DNA of 51,161 nt from JBBSUQ01 sp964389755 (GCA_964389755.1 CAYMEW010000032.1:1-51161), one strand, 5' to 3'. Shown: positions 9,201 to 17,763, numbered from the stretch's first letter. Made by a program: numbers and translations. Notes: a model not told the origin generated them from the sequence alone.

Positions 9201-9900
9201 AAATAGCGGCGTTGTACCCGGCTTCTTCGAAGTCGCCGAGCAAAGCACTGCAGGATCCGCCGGGGTACACCATCGGGAAACCTCCATTCACGTCGGTTCC
9301 GCCCGTAACAATTGCATGTTGATTGTTCCCCGGAAGGGAAGTTCCGCCCGAAGAGACGGTACTGTAACCCGGTGAAGGCGTGATCCCCGTTAAGGAATAG
9401 GGTGCAGTTCCCGGGACGGTTCCGCGTTCGAGTACCCAGTTCGTGAAATCGCATTGTTCGAAATCAGGATTCGTACACGGGTCGCCGGCAGCTTTCGGGA
9501 TTGCTCCGCCGTGATCATGCGGTTTGGGATTCTTTTCATGAGCCACGAGGTCAAAGAGTTGCGGACAACTCATGTTTCGGAGTTCCGTAACGCTTTCCTG
9601 CGTTAACTGGTGTACGTATGCGGGGTAATCAAATCCGGATTTATCCGTCAGCAAACGGGCGATAAATCGTTCTTTGACCAGGCCGAATGCATGGACACTG
9701 AGTGTGGAAATGTATTCTTCACGCTGGTCGGCCGAAAAGCAATTCGGGTCCAGCTGATCTCGTACTTCGGCATCGACTGACTCGAAATTCAGATTGTCCA
9801 GAACAACCTGTTCGAGTGGTGTGATGTCTTCCTGTGCCCGAAGCGTGAAAATGAATACCGGTAGGATGAGTAATAGTAATAGGGTAACCTTTTTCATCAT
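6274..9900 (-). CDS. Large secreted repeat protein with PKD domains and T9SS type B (gliding-motility) C-terminal domain
   Basis: A 1208-residue cell-surface or secreted protein. The signal peptide (1-22) ends near L-R-A-Q. The order is: an N-terminal helical region to about 130; a galactose-binding-like beta region (about 140-350); Ig-like segments; five tandem repeats of about 75 residues (about 494-868) with the core G-T-W-S-G-x-G-I-T-D-A and T-H-T-I-T-Y; two PKD-type domains with W-D-F-G-N-G and W-D-F-G-D-N; and a C-terminal domain of about 85 residues with Y-V-P-N-T-F-T-P-D and F-N-R-W-G-E. The last is the gliding-motility-associated type B sorting domain used by the T9SS. No catalytic motif was seen, so an adhesive or matrix role is inferred. 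Confidence 0.92.
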   Translation of the reverse strand: MMKKVTLLLLLILPVFIFTLRAQEDITPLEQVVLDNLNFESVDAEVRDQLDPNCFSADQREEYISTLSVHAFGLVKERFIARLLTDKSGFDYPAYVHQLTQESVTELRNMSCPQLFDLVAHEKNPKPHDHGGAIPKAAGDPCTNPDFEQCDFTNWVLERGTVPGTAPYSLTGITPSPGYSTVSSGGTSLPGNNQHAIVTGGTDVNGGFPMVYPGGSCSALLGDFEEAGYNAAILTQTFQVSATDAVLLLNYAVVLEDPGHTVNQQPYFRVRVYDQAGNSLSCGSYEAYAGDGQPGWSNGGGMRYLPWTTVMIPLAAYIGTNVTVQFTVGDCALGGHSGYAFVDASCQSMALQITGTEDCDFPINLIAPAGAASYLWDSGQTTQTITINAPGTYGVNVIPYQGMACANYIDTVVFAFNPPTADAGPDFTICEGDVVQLQGSGNGTTQSWDNPASLDNPNSYTPNASPTTTTTYTLLVDNLDGCTDTDQATVTVVPYADATINPQGNVCDIDPAFNLSSVQAGGTWSGTGITDATNGTFDPGVAGPGTHTITYSIPGMCPDTQTSQITVEQYLAPTISPAGPFCDDDAPFNLTAANPGGTWSGTGITDATNGTFDPTVAGAGTHTITYTIAGLCGDSDTETITVNPRADATINPQASLCDNSPAVTLTAIQAGGTWSGNGITDAANGTFDPAVAGAGTHTITYSIGGPCPDSKTISILVEPYADPTITPAGPFCETDAAVNLQAVDPTGVWAGPGITDAVNGTFDPAVAGPGTHTVTYTTPGGCGSSDSETIIVGATVDASITPVPNQCHNGAPVQLTGADPNGVWSGTGITDATNGIFDPTVAGPGTYTITYTITDICSDSQTTNIVVYTPMATWITPDTTICEYGTATVSSGASGGSGNYSYSWDNGMGNNAQFTDGPGAPITYTVTIQDDCETQTQSTDIFIEYVPQIDFVADTLIGCVPFDVTFTNLSGAGSSDCVWDFGNGDYLNDCTTASTTYTAPGCYDVDLQLVTPLGCTDHMTMPDYICVGPDPVADFSADKTEMMSIDTEVEFTNESSGATSYVWDFGDNSVTSNVVNPTHLYPESHSTNYTVELVAINDFGCRDTAYLNIRIKEELIFYVPNTFTPDNDEYNQQWLPIFHSGYDIQSYELYIFNRWGEIVWESHDASVGWDGTYNGRIVKEGVYTWKIIFREIDTDKRHEYAGHLNLLR
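7296..8420 (-). repeat. Five in-frame 225-base tandem repeats inside the type B cargo gene
   Basis: The repeats encode units of about 75 residues. Boundaries fall near 8420, 8195, 7970, 7745, 7520 and 7296. Units 1 and 3 share the opening A-D-A-T-I-N-P-Q, while 2 and 4 share a P-A-G-P-F-C opening, so a two-unit block was probably duplicated. Unit 5 is more diverged. Confidence 0.85.
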
Positions 9901-10249
9901 AGCAGCGAATTAGTGAAACAACAACAACTAAAAATAAAAGTATATTAATTCAACGACAGATTGAAATAAAAGTAGCCTGAATCAACGGAAGAAATTGTTA
10001 AAAATCAAACTTAACTATCGTATTAGTTTTTGTTTCCCCTGATTTATAAGCCTTATGCGTGAATAGTATTTTTTATTAAAAAATGATAAAATTTCTGTGT
10101 TTCAGGCGTTAACCGATGTTAATTTGAAGGTAACGGATTGAAAAATTTAAACATTATTTCATTTTTGGTTATTAAATTAACATCTGGATGGATTCAAGTT
10201 GTTTAAAGTCATAATGCGCGAACAGCTTAATGAAATGTAATTGATTGGA
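9901..10249. other. A+T-rich intergenic gap without a gene
   Basis: These 349 bases lie upstream of the large cargo gene and downstream of the small zinc-ribbon gene. They are A+T-rich with no convincing open frame, exact -7 box or terminator. The only structure noted is a short inverted repeat, TTAAC-CGAT-GTTAA, at 10109-10122. The promoter of the 6274-9900 gene must lie here, but no strong match was found. Confidence 0.5.
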
Positions 10250-10537
10250 TTAAGTAATTTTCCAGTTGAAGTTAAAAGCGCTGCATCCGGAGCAGATTTC
10301 ATTTTCCGCTTCCAGTCCATGGTAATCACATTGCGCACATTTTCCGCGTTCAACATTGATATGCAAGACGCAGAACTTCGCATCGCTATGTGACATCGCA
10401 AAGCGCTTGATTAATAATTTAACGGCCCGGATCGGAGCTTGCCTCTTAAGTTGCAGCAGTTCGTGTTTTTCTTGCAGCGAAAACACAGGAATCTCATAGC
10501 TAACTTCCGGATTACATCGTTCGCAGGTTTGTTTCAT
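10250..10537 (-). CDS. Small zinc-ribbon-like protein, function unknown
   Basis: The 95-residue protein has a C-x2-C at residues 5-8 and a second pair further on (C-A-Q-C, then C-S-G-C about 15 residues later), which together could hold one or two zinc ions. The end, F-N-F-N-W, is aromatic. It lies on the same strand between the two T9SS cargo genes but has 108 bases of spacing upstream, so co-transcription is uncertain. I do not recognise a named family. The cysteine spacing and normal codon use argue that it is a real gene. Confidence 0.65.
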   Translation of the reverse strand: MKQTCERCNPEVSYEIPVFSLQEKHELLQLKRQAPIRAVKLLIKRFAMSHSDAKFCVLHINVERGKCAQCDYHGLEAENEICSGCSAFNFNWKIT

Positions 10538-10645
10538 GTCGGAATGTGAAATATCTAATTAACTTAATCCATGAAATTCGAATCCTGCTGCTCGTTTAAT
10601 CGTTCATTCAGCGAAATGTGCTTCCGACCAACTTCCCCATGCCGT

Positions 10646-12787
10646 TTAATGCTTCACAACTCTTCCGACTCCCGTTCCGGAACCAGTCTGCAAGCGGAAC
10701 AGGTATACACCGGATTCCAGGGTAGAAAGCGGAACCTGTTCGCCATTCACGATAGTTTGTGCAGCGACTTGTTTGCCTTGTGCATCCAAAATGATCAGGT
10801 TTGCGCGCGCTCCCTCGAATCGAACCGTAACCTGATCGTGAGCAGGATTCGGAGCAATACTCAAATCGATGTGCGTGTGTTCATCCACGGTTAGGAAATC
10901 CACGTTAAAGCAAGCCGATGTATCTCTGCATAAAGTCACTGTATTCTCGATAATCGCTGCATAGCTTCCGTTTACTGCCGGGGTGAAACTCGTTCCCGGT
11001 TGTCCGGGGATCAACTGGCCCGTCGTACAATCGATCCATCCGGCCACTTCGCCGGAAGTATTCACTGTAAGTGTTCCGTTTCCGTCGTGCGTCACCGTAC
11101 CCTGCGGAACCTCGTTAATGATCAGCGTTAGCAGCACAATGGAATCGCAGCCTGCTGCATTTGGAATGGTATCGTAGTAGAAACCGCTGAAAGAATAGGT
11201 TTGCCCGGTTTGTTCCCAATAATAAGATCCGCACGCAGTTGCAGTTACGATGGATGAGGTGGGCTGCGTAATAGTCAGGTCAAGCGTGATAATCGAGTCA
11301 CAGCCTGCTGCATTCGGAATCGTATCGTGGTACGAACCGCTGAAAGCGTAGGTCAGCCCGGTTTGTTCCCAATAATAAGATTCGCAGGCAGCCGCAGTTA
11401 CAGTGGATGTGGTGGGCTGTGTGATGCTCAGGTCAAGCGTGACAACCGAATCACAACCTGCTGCATTCGGAATCGTATCGTAATAGAGTCCGCTGGCTGT
11501 ATAAGTTATACCCGTTTGCAGCCACTGGTAAGCACTGCAGGCACTGACGGACGAGGTCGACGCGCTCGGCTCCAGGATCGTCAAATCAAGCGTAATCACC
11601 GAATCGCAGCCCGAAGTATTCGGAATGGTATCATTGTATAAACCACTCACGGTGTAAGTTTCACCTGTCAGTGACCAGGTATACGATTCGCAGGCTTCAG
11701 CCTGTACCGAAGAACTGGTGTGCTGACCAATAGTAAGGTCGAGTGTCAGAATGGAGTCGCAGCCGTAGCTGTTTGTTAGGGTATCCGAATACAGACCACT
11801 GGCGAAGTAAGTTTCACCGGTTTGTGCCCAGAAATAGGAAGTACACGCCTGTTGAACGATCGGTGGCATATGCGCAGCATAAACCGTGAGTTGCAGTGTT
11901 ACGAGACTGTCACACCCCTCTATGCTGGTAAAAGTTTCTTCATAGACTCCCGTGGTGGTGAGGTTTTGAGTACCGAAAACGTAAGAATCTCCTTCACAAA
12001 TAGCAGCCATATCGCTTGTTTCGTAGGCATTTTGCGAACCAATCGCTGTAAGTACGGCACCCGAGGAAACCCAATTGGATGAAGTTCCGTTCAGAGCGAA
12101 GTTCATCAGCGTACCCGGATTCGATCCTGCCAGGTCCGGAAGAAAAGTAAAAGAAGGGTTATTACCTGCTGCGGTTCCCCGGTTAAAACTGTAGTGATGA
12201 ATCAGGTCAGTTTCGTTTCCGGCCGGTACGCTATTCATCATACTTCGTATTTCACATTCTTTCCTGGCCGAATTCCAGATACGTACTTCGTCCATTTCTC
12301 CTGAAAATAACTGAGCACCGTCGGTACGGCTTCCAAGTGTCATGGTATTATTGGTGCCGAAACTGGATGCACCGCCTGAGCTACCGGTCTGGAGCACGCC
12401 GTTCACATAAATCAACGGTAGCTGAACGGAAGCATCCCAGGTTGCTGCGATATGTGTCCATTGTCCGAGTGGCGGTATGATTATGCTGGACGTATAAGTA
12501 ATATTAGAAACCTTTACATAGAAAAGTAAATTGCTGCCGGAAAGGAGCAACGTGGCAAAATTGCTGCCATCTTTCTGCGCATAAAAAATACGACCGGGCC
12601 CGTTGCTCTGAATTTTAACCCATGTTTCGAAGGTAAAATCGTTGTTTGCAAGATCGTTAAAAACGGCTGGCAATGTGCAGGCAACATAATCATCGGAACC
12701 GTCAAAAGAAAGACCGTTCAGTTGCAATTGTGTCGATGCAAAAAAAACCGGGAATACTATGGCCAGTGCTAACAGGGCGTGTTTCAT
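10646..12787 (-). CDS. Secreted LamG-domain repeat protein with T9SS type A C-terminal sorting domain
   Basis: A 713-residue exported protein. A signal peptide (1-18, cleavage near F-A-S-T) leads into a concanavalin-like LamG domain (about 25-200) with F-D-G-S-D-D-Y-V and F-T-F-E-T-W-V. Five full repeats of about 51 residues follow, each with C-x-S/A-Y-x-W, T-G-x-T-Y and G-C-D-S, preceded by a half-repeat. The last 75 residues have the P-N-P-A sorting-domain motif, V-Y-L-F-R-L and a basic end, the type A signal that sends proteins through the T9SS. LamG modules often bind carbohydrate; an adhesive role is inferred. It has a clean TATATTTG promoter. Confidence 0.92.
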   Translation of the reverse strand: MKHALLALAIVFPVFFASTQLQLNGLSFDGSDDYVACTLPAVFNDLANNDFTFETWVKIQSNGPGRIFYAQKDGSNFATLLLSGSNLLFYVKVSNITYTSSIIIPPLGQWTHIAATWDASVQLPLIYVNGVLQTGSSGGASSFGTNNTMTLGSRTDGAQLFSGEMDEVRIWNSARKECEIRSMMNSVPAGNETDLIHHYSFNRGTAAGNNPSFTFLPDLAGSNPGTLMNFALNGTSSNWVSSGAVLTAIGSQNAYETSDMAAICEGDSYVFGTQNLTTTGVYEETFTSIEGCDSLVTLQLTVYAAHMPPIVQQACTSYFWAQTGETYFASGLYSDTLTNSYGCDSILTLDLTIGQHTSSSVQAEACESYTWSLTGETYTVSGLYNDTIPNTSGCDSVITLDLTILEPSASTSSVSACSAYQWLQTGITYTASGLYYDTIPNAAGCDSVVTLDLSITQPTTSTVTAAACESYYWEQTGLTYAFSGSYHDTIPNAAGCDSIITLDLTITQPTSSIVTATACGSYYWEQTGQTYSFSGFYYDTIPNAAGCDSIVLLTLIINEVPQGTVTHDGNGTLTVNTSGEVAGWIDCTTGQLIPGQPGTSFTPAVNGSYAAIIENTVTLCRDTSACFNVDFLTVDEHTHIDLSIAPNPAHDQVTVRFEGARANLIILDAQGKQVAAQTIVNGEQVPLSTLESGVYLFRLQTGSGTGVGRVVKH
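11104..11870 (-). repeat. Five in-frame repeats of about 153 bases in the LamG protein gene
   Basis: Each unit encodes about 51 residues with one cysteine before an aromatic pair and another in G-C-D-S, so units could carry internal disulfides. The last three share D-T-I-P-N-A-A-G-C-D-S nearly exactly, pointing to recent duplication. Confidence 0.8.
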
Positions 12788-12805
12788 CGTATTTGTTTAT
12801 TGATG

Positions 12806-12813
12806 CAAATATA
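12806..12813 (-). promoter_or_regulatory. -7 promoter element (TATATTTG) of the LamG protein gene
   Basis: Exact TAnnTTTG on the minus strand, 18 bases before the ATG. No clear TTG at -33. Confidence 0.5.
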
Positions 12814-12960
12814 GGTGAACTATGGAAATGGTAAATAGGTGGAATATTTTTTATTTCGACTGATTCAAATTGATGCTTAGTCCCCAACAATTGGTCTTGA
12901 TCCAAGAGTAATATCCTGTCATAAAACTGTCAGAAAGAGAATGAAAATCAGAATGAGGTA

Positions 12961-13009
12961 AAAACAAAAATGAGAAGCGTCATTCTCATTCTGCTTCTCA
13001 TTCTGTTTT
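12961..13009 (-). terminator. Terminator downstream of tRNA-Leu
   Basis: AATGAGAAGC (12969-12978) pairs with GCTTCTCATT (12993-13002) in a perfect 10-base stem. An outer AAAACA/TGTTTT pairing (12961-12966 with 13004-13009) extends it. On the minus strand the hairpin is followed by T-rich sequence and begins three bases after the tRNA 3' end. Confidence 0.75.
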
Positions 13010-13011
13010 TG

Positions 13012-13093
13012 TGCCCACGACTGGATTCGAACCAGCACACCTAGTGGCACCACCCCCTCAAGATGGCGTGTCTACCAATTTCACCACGTGGGC
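13012..13093 (-). tRNA. tRNA-Leu (anticodon GAG)
   Basis: The 82-base minus-strand sequence folds as a class II tRNA. Acceptor GCCCACG pairs with CGTGGGC, with A as discriminator. The D-arm contains A-A-T-T-G-G-T-A-G-A, the anticodon stem is CCATC/GGTGG around loop TTGAGGG (anticodon GAG), there is a long variable arm, and the T-loop is TTCGAAT. CCA is not encoded. A TATCTTTG box sits ten bases upstream and a terminator follows, so it is a single-gene unit. Confidence 0.96.
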
Positions 13094-13102
13094 TTGGGGG
13101 CA

Positions 13103-13110
13103 CAAAGATA
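13103..13110 (-). promoter_or_regulatory. -7 promoter element (TATCTTTG) of tRNA-Leu
   Basis: Exact TAnnTTTG on the minus strand, nine bases before the mature tRNA 5' end, which is the expected position for a short 5' leader. Confidence 0.6.
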
Positions 13111-13210
13111 GCTATTTTTTGAAATATGCTACTCCACAACACACTTTTTTGTAAATATTTTTCGATACTTCGCCCGCCAATAGCGTATCTCGCTGAATTT
13201 GATCACTCCT

Positions 13211-13535
13211 GGCGCGAGTACTCTACTCGTGCCCGCCCCATTCAAAACCCACACTCACACTCCACACCCACACTCCACACTCTACACTCAAAACCCACAC
13301 TCACACCCACACTCCACACTCACACTCCACACTCACACTCCACACTCTACACTCAAAACCCACACTCACACTCCACACTCCACACTCCACACTCACACTC
13401 ACACTCACACTCCACACTCCACACTCCACACTCACACTCCACACTCACACTCAAAACTCGCACTCACACTCACACTGCCACCTCATTCTGCCCACCCCGA
13501 AGTCTTCGATCGAAGTGAGAAGTGCTTCCGGGGTG
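13211..13535. repeat. Composite palindromic repeat, copy 1
   Basis: The left end is a 9-base-pair hairpin, GGCGCGAGT (13211-13219) with ACTCGTGCC (13225-13233) and one G-T pair. A core of about 240 bases made of CACACT and CCACACT units follows (about 13244-13483). The right end is a second hairpin, CACCCCGAAG (13493-13502) with CTTCCGGGGTG (13525-13535), carrying one bulged C. The same architecture recurs at 17887-18014 and 18035-18198. The right part overlaps the 3' end of the DnaE-type polymerase gene. Confidence 0.85.
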
Positions 13536-16532
13536 TTTCCTGAAATTATCCGTGATCACGTCCCCGGAAGGCTGCCCGGACTCCTGCTCATTATAACGCA
13601 GGTCCTGTTTGAAGGCCAGTTTTCGCATACTGCCCGTCTCCAGGGTGTAATGCCCGAACTCCTCGGTCACGACGCCTTTTAATTCGTAAATACCTTTTCC
13701 CTGGAACGGGTACCGGCGGGCAAACTCCGGGAAGTGCACCGAGTCGATAAAATCTCCGTTATAATCCAGCCAGGTGCCGAAATACATGTGTTCCCCGCCT
13801 TTGGTACTGGTCTTCTTGACCGCCACCAGGTAGCCGTACATCTTAACGATCAGCCCGCAATGCTTTTTTAGTTCGGCTACTTTCACATCTCCCTGCGGCT
13901 TTTCGGAACTCAGGTCGAAAGGGTTGCGAAGTGCAAAGCCAAGTAGTTCGAGTTGTTCGAAACTCGCTTCGAAAGGATCTTCGTCCAGCTCGGGAAGTTC
14001 GAATTTGCGTGCTTCCGAACGAAACAACATTGGTTGCCGCTGCCGTTCACGTACTTTCCCATGATGCATATACGCTTTCCAGAAAAGTTCTTTCCGGCTC
14101 TCGGGGAAATCCCGCAACGCACCGATCCGGATCAGTAAGTGCAACTGCTCGGGAGGAATAAACAACCGTTGGACCAGTTCTTCGAAACTCCCGAACGGCC
14201 CGCGCCGCCTGCGCTCTTCGGTCAGTTCTTCGATCAGCCTGCTCTCCAGTCCGCTCACCAGTTCAAAGCCGAGGTAAATGATCTGTCCGTCAAGACGCGT
14301 CTTGATCCCCGAACAGTTCAGGTGCGGAGCCTCGATCTGCGCACCCAGCATCCGGGCCTCGTGTACATACAACTCGGTATGGTAATAACCGCCGAAATTG
14401 TTGATCGTCGCAACCATGTATTCCAGCGGATAATGGGTTTTGAGGTACAGGCTCTGGTAGCTTTCCACGGCATACGAAGCGGAATGTCCCTTGGAAAAGG
14501 CATACCCCGCAAAACTCTCGATCTGTGTCCACACGTCCTGCGTATCCTGCAAACTGTAGCCGCGTGCCAGGCAATTCTGGTGGAACTTTTCACGGACGCT
14601 TTGGAACTCATCGCGTGAACGGTATTTGCCGGACATACCGCGTCGCAAAATGTCGGCTTCGGCCAGGGTGAGTCCCGCAAAATGGTGGGCAACCTTGATC
14701 ACATCCTCCTGGTAGACCATCACGCCGTAAGTTTCGCGCATGATTTCTGCGAGTTGCGGATGTGCCTGCTTGCGGCGCTCCGGGTCGCGGTGACGAAGGA
14801 TATACTCCCGCATCATCCCGGAATTGGCAACACCCGGGCGAATGATGGAACTGGCTGCCACCAGTCCGAGGTAGGAGTCTACCTGCAACTTGAGCATCAG
14901 CATGCGCATGGCGGGCGATTCCACGTAAAAACATCCGATCGCTTTCCCGGTGCGCAATACGGACTTGATGCGCTCATTGTTCTTGAAGAACGCGATGTTG
15001 TGAATGTCCTCCGGCGGATTGTGAGGCTGTGTTTCGGAAACGATCTCCAGGCATTCCCGGATCTTCGAAAGTCCGCGCTGACTGAGCACGTCGAACTTGT
15101 ACAGGCCGACGTCTTCCGCTTCCAGCATCGAGAACTGGGTGGTGGGAAGGCCTTTGGGCGGATGAAAAACAGCCGAATAACAGGTCAGCGGCTTTTCACT
15201 GATGATGATACCGCCCGCATGAATGCTTAAGTGGGAGGGGAATCCCGCAATATACTTGCTGTAACGCAATACGAGTCTGCCTGTTTCGTCGGCCTGGCCT
15301 TCGGAGACTTTCCCGCTGCTTAGCAGGTCGATATCTTCGGCCGGAAGTCCGAAAACCTTGCCCATCTCCCGAACGGTCGCACGGAACTGGAAGGTGTTGT
15401 AAGTACACAATAAGGCCACGTTCGGGTATTGCTCGAAGATATGGGCGATCACCTCGTCGCGGTCTTTCCACGAAAAATCAATGTCGAAATCAGGCGGATT
15501 GCGGCGGTACAGGTTAATGAATCGCTCGAAATACAGGTCGAGTTCGAACGGGTCCACGTCGGTAATCTTGAGCAGGTAAGCGATAATGCTGTTGGCTCCG
15601 CTGCCCCTTCCCACGTAATAGAATCCGCGCGATCGGGCATAGGAAGTGAATTCCCAGGTGATCAGGAAATAAGATAAATAGTCTTTTTGCCGGATGATGT
15701 CCAGTTCGCTGTCGATCCGCGTATGAATTTCCGGGCCGGCATCAGGGTAGCGTTCCGGCAGGTTTTCCTCACAAATACGGCGGATCAGTCTGTAATCTTC
15801 TTCTTTACTGTCCGTAAAGGTCGCTTTGTTGCCGGGAACGGCTTCTTCCCCGAAGTCAAAATAGACGGAACTCTCCGCCAGGATATGTTGGCTGTTACGG
15901 ATCAGTTCGGGGAAATATTCAAAGTGTTTCTCAAGCGTTTCCCGGTCCGTAAAACAGTCTTTTTCGGATGCCTGTCGGTCCTTCGGAAGTCGTGAAAGCA
16001 AGACGTTGTTGTCGATGGCGCGCAACAGGCGGTGAGCGTTAAAATCCCGTTTCCCGCGAAAGGTCATGGGCTGCAAAATCACTCCGCGTTTGATCAGCTC
16101 TGAACGGTCGGCCGATACCTGCAACCTGTTCAGGTCCCCGATCGCAAAACCGGTCCACTCGTTTGCCGACAGTTCGTCGGGTTGCTTTTTCCAGGGATAG
16201 ATCACGTGGCAGTCCGGTAGAAAAGGTGCACGCACGGGGAAGGGCGCTTTGCTTTGCAAATGTTCGGAAAGCAGGGCGTTCATCTGTTGATACCCCGCAT
16301 TGTTTCGGGCGAGGACCACGTACATACAGTCCGTTCCGTTTCGAAAATCGATTCCCACACAGGCAGACTTCCCCAGTTTGGAGGCCTCGCGGATGAATCC
16401 GAGTGCCGCCGACGTGGAGTTGATGTCGGTAAGCACGGGTTTGTCGTACGCGTTCTCTGCAAAGTACCGGAGTACTTCTTCCGGGCTGAGAATGCCGTAC
16501 CTCAGGCTGAAATGGGAGTGGGCGTGGAGCAT
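13470..16532 (-). CDS. DnaE-type error-prone DNA polymerase (second DNA polymerase III alpha subunit)
   Basis: A C-family polymerase acting with the Y-family polymerase encoded just upstream, probably in damage-induced synthesis. From the ATG at 16532 it is 1020 residues, shorter than a replicative DnaE. Residues 2-13 hold the PHP-domain motif L-H-A-H-S-H-F-S. The polymerase core has G-R-G-S-G-A-N-S (about 306), catalytic P-D-F-D-I-D-F (about 347) and F-D-V-L (about 478), followed by a helix-hairpin-helix region and a C-terminal OB-like domain. The open frame extends to 16637, but that part overlaps dinB and lacks family similarity. The last 20 or so residues and the stop codon are supplied by the composite repeat at 13211-13535. 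Confidence 0.92.
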   Translation of the reverse strand: MLHAHSHFSLRYGILSPEEVLRYFAENAYDKPVLTDINSTSAALGFIREASKLGKSACVGIDFRNGTDCMYVVLARNNAGYQQMNALLSEHLQSKAPFPVRAPFLPDCHVIYPWKKQPDELSANEWTGFAIGDLNRLQVSADRSELIKRGVILQPMTFRGKRDFNAHRLLRAIDNNVLLSRLPKDRQASEKDCFTDRETLEKHFEYFPELIRNSQHILAESSVYFDFGEEAVPGNKATFTDSKEEDYRLIRRICEENLPERYPDAGPEIHTRIDSELDIIRQKDYLSYFLITWEFTSYARSRGFYYVGRGSGANSIIAYLLKITDVDPFELDLYFERFINLYRRNPPDFDIDFSWKDRDEVIAHIFEQYPNVALLCTYNTFQFRATVREMGKVFGLPAEDIDLLSSGKVSEGQADETGRLVLRYSKYIAGFPSHLSIHAGGIIISEKPLTCYSAVFHPPKGLPTTQFSMLEAEDVGLYKFDVLSQRGLSKIRECLEIVSETQPHNPPEDIHNIAFFKNNERIKSVLRTGKAIGCFYVESPAMRMLMLKLQVDSYLGLVAASSIIRPGVANSGMMREYILRHRDPERRKQAHPQLAEIMRETYGVMVYQEDVIKVAHHFAGLTLAEADILRRGMSGKYRSRDEFQSVREKFHQNCLARGYSLQDTQDVWTQIESFAGYAFSKGHSASYAVESYQSLYLKTHYPLEYMVATINNFGGYYHTELYVHEARMLGAQIEAPHLNCSGIKTRLDGQIIYLGFELVSGLESRLIEELTEERRRRGPFGSFEELVQRLFIPPEQLHLLIRIGALRDFPESRKELFWKAYMHHGKVRERQRQPMLFRSEARKFELPELDEDPFEASFEQLELLGFALRNPFDLSSEKPQGDVKVAELKKHCGLIVKMYGYLVAVKKTSTKGGEHMYFGTWLDYNGDFIDSVHFPEFARRYPFQGKGIYELKGVVTEEFGHYTLETGSMRKLAFKQDLRYNEQESGQPSGDVITDNFRKHPGSTSHFDRRLRGGQNEVAV

Positions 16533-16548
16533 GACGATGAACTTTGGA

Positions 16549-17763
16549 TTAAATGCGACGGTTGGGTAAAAGGGGAGGGGGCTCGCCTGTAAATGGATTC
16601 CACCGGCCGATCGAACGGGCTTCCATACCGACGGCACGCATCACGGCGCGATCCCCGAAACGGGTGCGAATGCGATCCAGGGCCTGGTACAGGTTGTGAT
16701 AGCGTTCCGGGTTCTCGAACAGGCTCATCTGCTGGTTTCCACTCACGAGTTCGCTGAAACGTACCCCGATCAGGCGCACGAGCAGACGTCGGTTGTAGAG
16801 TTTTTCAAACAGTTCGTTGACGCGTGGGAGTATTTCGTGGTCTGCTGCCGAATACGGGATTCGCTGCTGCAATGATTTTGTCTGGAAATCGGAATAACGG
16901 ATCTTCAGCGTGATGCAACCGCTCAGCTTATCGCCCTTGCGAAGCTGGAAAATGAGGTTTTCGGCCATCGCGATCAGGATTCCCCGGAGTTTCTGAACGT
17001 CGATCGTGTCGCGGTCGAAGGTACGTTCCGTGGAAATACTTTTGCGCTCACTGTACTGGATCACCGGCGTGTGGTCGATGCCCTGCGCGCGTTGCCAGAT
17101 CACCGTACCTGTTTTTCCGAACACCCGTTCGATGAGTTCCACGGGCATTTCCTGCAGGGTTTCGATCTTGCGAACGCCCAGGTTACAGAATGTCTGGTAG
17201 GTTTTCAGGCCCACCAGCGGGATTTTTCGGATAGAAAGCGGTGCCATGAACGGCTTTTCATGACCGTGGTTTACCTGGAGTTTGTTGTTGGGCTTGGCCT
17301 CGCCCGTCGCGATCTTGGAAACGGTCTTATTCGCAGACAGTCCGAAGGAAAGCGGAAGCCCCGTCTCCCGGATGATCCGTTCACGCAGTTCGGAAGCATA
17401 CAGCATGCAGTTGTGAAAACGGTCCATGCCCGAAAGATCCACGTAAAATTCGTCCACGGAAGTTTTTTCGTACAACGGAACACGCTCGGCAATGATCTCG
17501 GTGACCATCCGCGAAAAGTTACTGTACGTTTCGGAGTTTCCCTTGATGACAATGGCCTCCGGACAGCGTTCCCGCGCCATTTTCATGGGCATCGCCGAGT
17601 GGATGCCGAACTTACGCGCTTCGTAACTGCACGAGGCTACCACACCCCGGTCGGTCACCCCGCCGATCAGGATGGGCCTTCCGTTTAACCTGTTGTCGGT
17701 CAGTCGTTCACAGGAAACGAAAAAGGTATCAAGGTCGATATGTACCACAGAGCGGTCTGTCAT
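16549..17763 (-). CDS. dinB: Y-family DNA polymerase IV (DinB)
   Basis: Translesion polymerase that copies damaged templates. From the ATG at 17763 it is 404 residues. It shows the N-terminal catalytic H-I-D-L-D-T-F-F (8-15), the R-K-F-G-I-H-S-A-M palm/finger segment, the catalytic S-V-D-E-F-Y-V-D-L pair at about 102-110, and a helix-hairpin-helix segment with P-L-V-G-L-K-T. The frame runs up to 17805, but a TATCTTTG promoter box at 17789-17796 favours the shorter start. The DnaE-type gene begins 16 bases after its stop, so they form a two-gene mutagenesis cassette. Overlapping palindromes just upstream may be repressor sites. Confidence 0.95.
   Translation of the reverse strand: MTDRSVVHIDLDTFFVSCERLTDNRLNGRPILIGGVTDRGVVASCSYEARKFGIHSAMPMKMARERCPEAIVIKGNSETYSNFSRMVTEIIAERVPLYEKTSVDEFYVDLSGMDRFHNCMLYASELRERIIRETGLPLSFGLSANKTVSKIATGEAKPNNKLQVNHGHEKPFMAPLSIRKIPLVGLKTYQTFCNLGVRKIETLQEMPVELIERVFGKTGTVIWQRAQGIDHTPVIQYSERKSISTERTFDRDTIDVQKLRGILIAMAENLIFQLRKGDKLSGCITLKIRYSDFQTKSLQQRIPYSAADHEILPRVNELFEKLYNRRLLVRLIGVRFSELVSGNQQMSLFENPERYHNLYQALDRIRTRFGDRAVMRAVGMEARSIGRWNPFTGEPPPLLPNRRI

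Noticed and set aside
13126..13543. Two plus-strand open frames of 114-130 residues over the CACACT tract
   Set aside because: They consist of His/Thr/Ser runs created by the low-complexity DNA, overlap each other in two frames, and lack start signals or homology.
16533..16637. Upstream extension of the DnaE-type polymerase
   Set aside because: The extension overlaps the dinB 3' end and shows no family similarity; the PHP motif begins right after the ATG at 16532.
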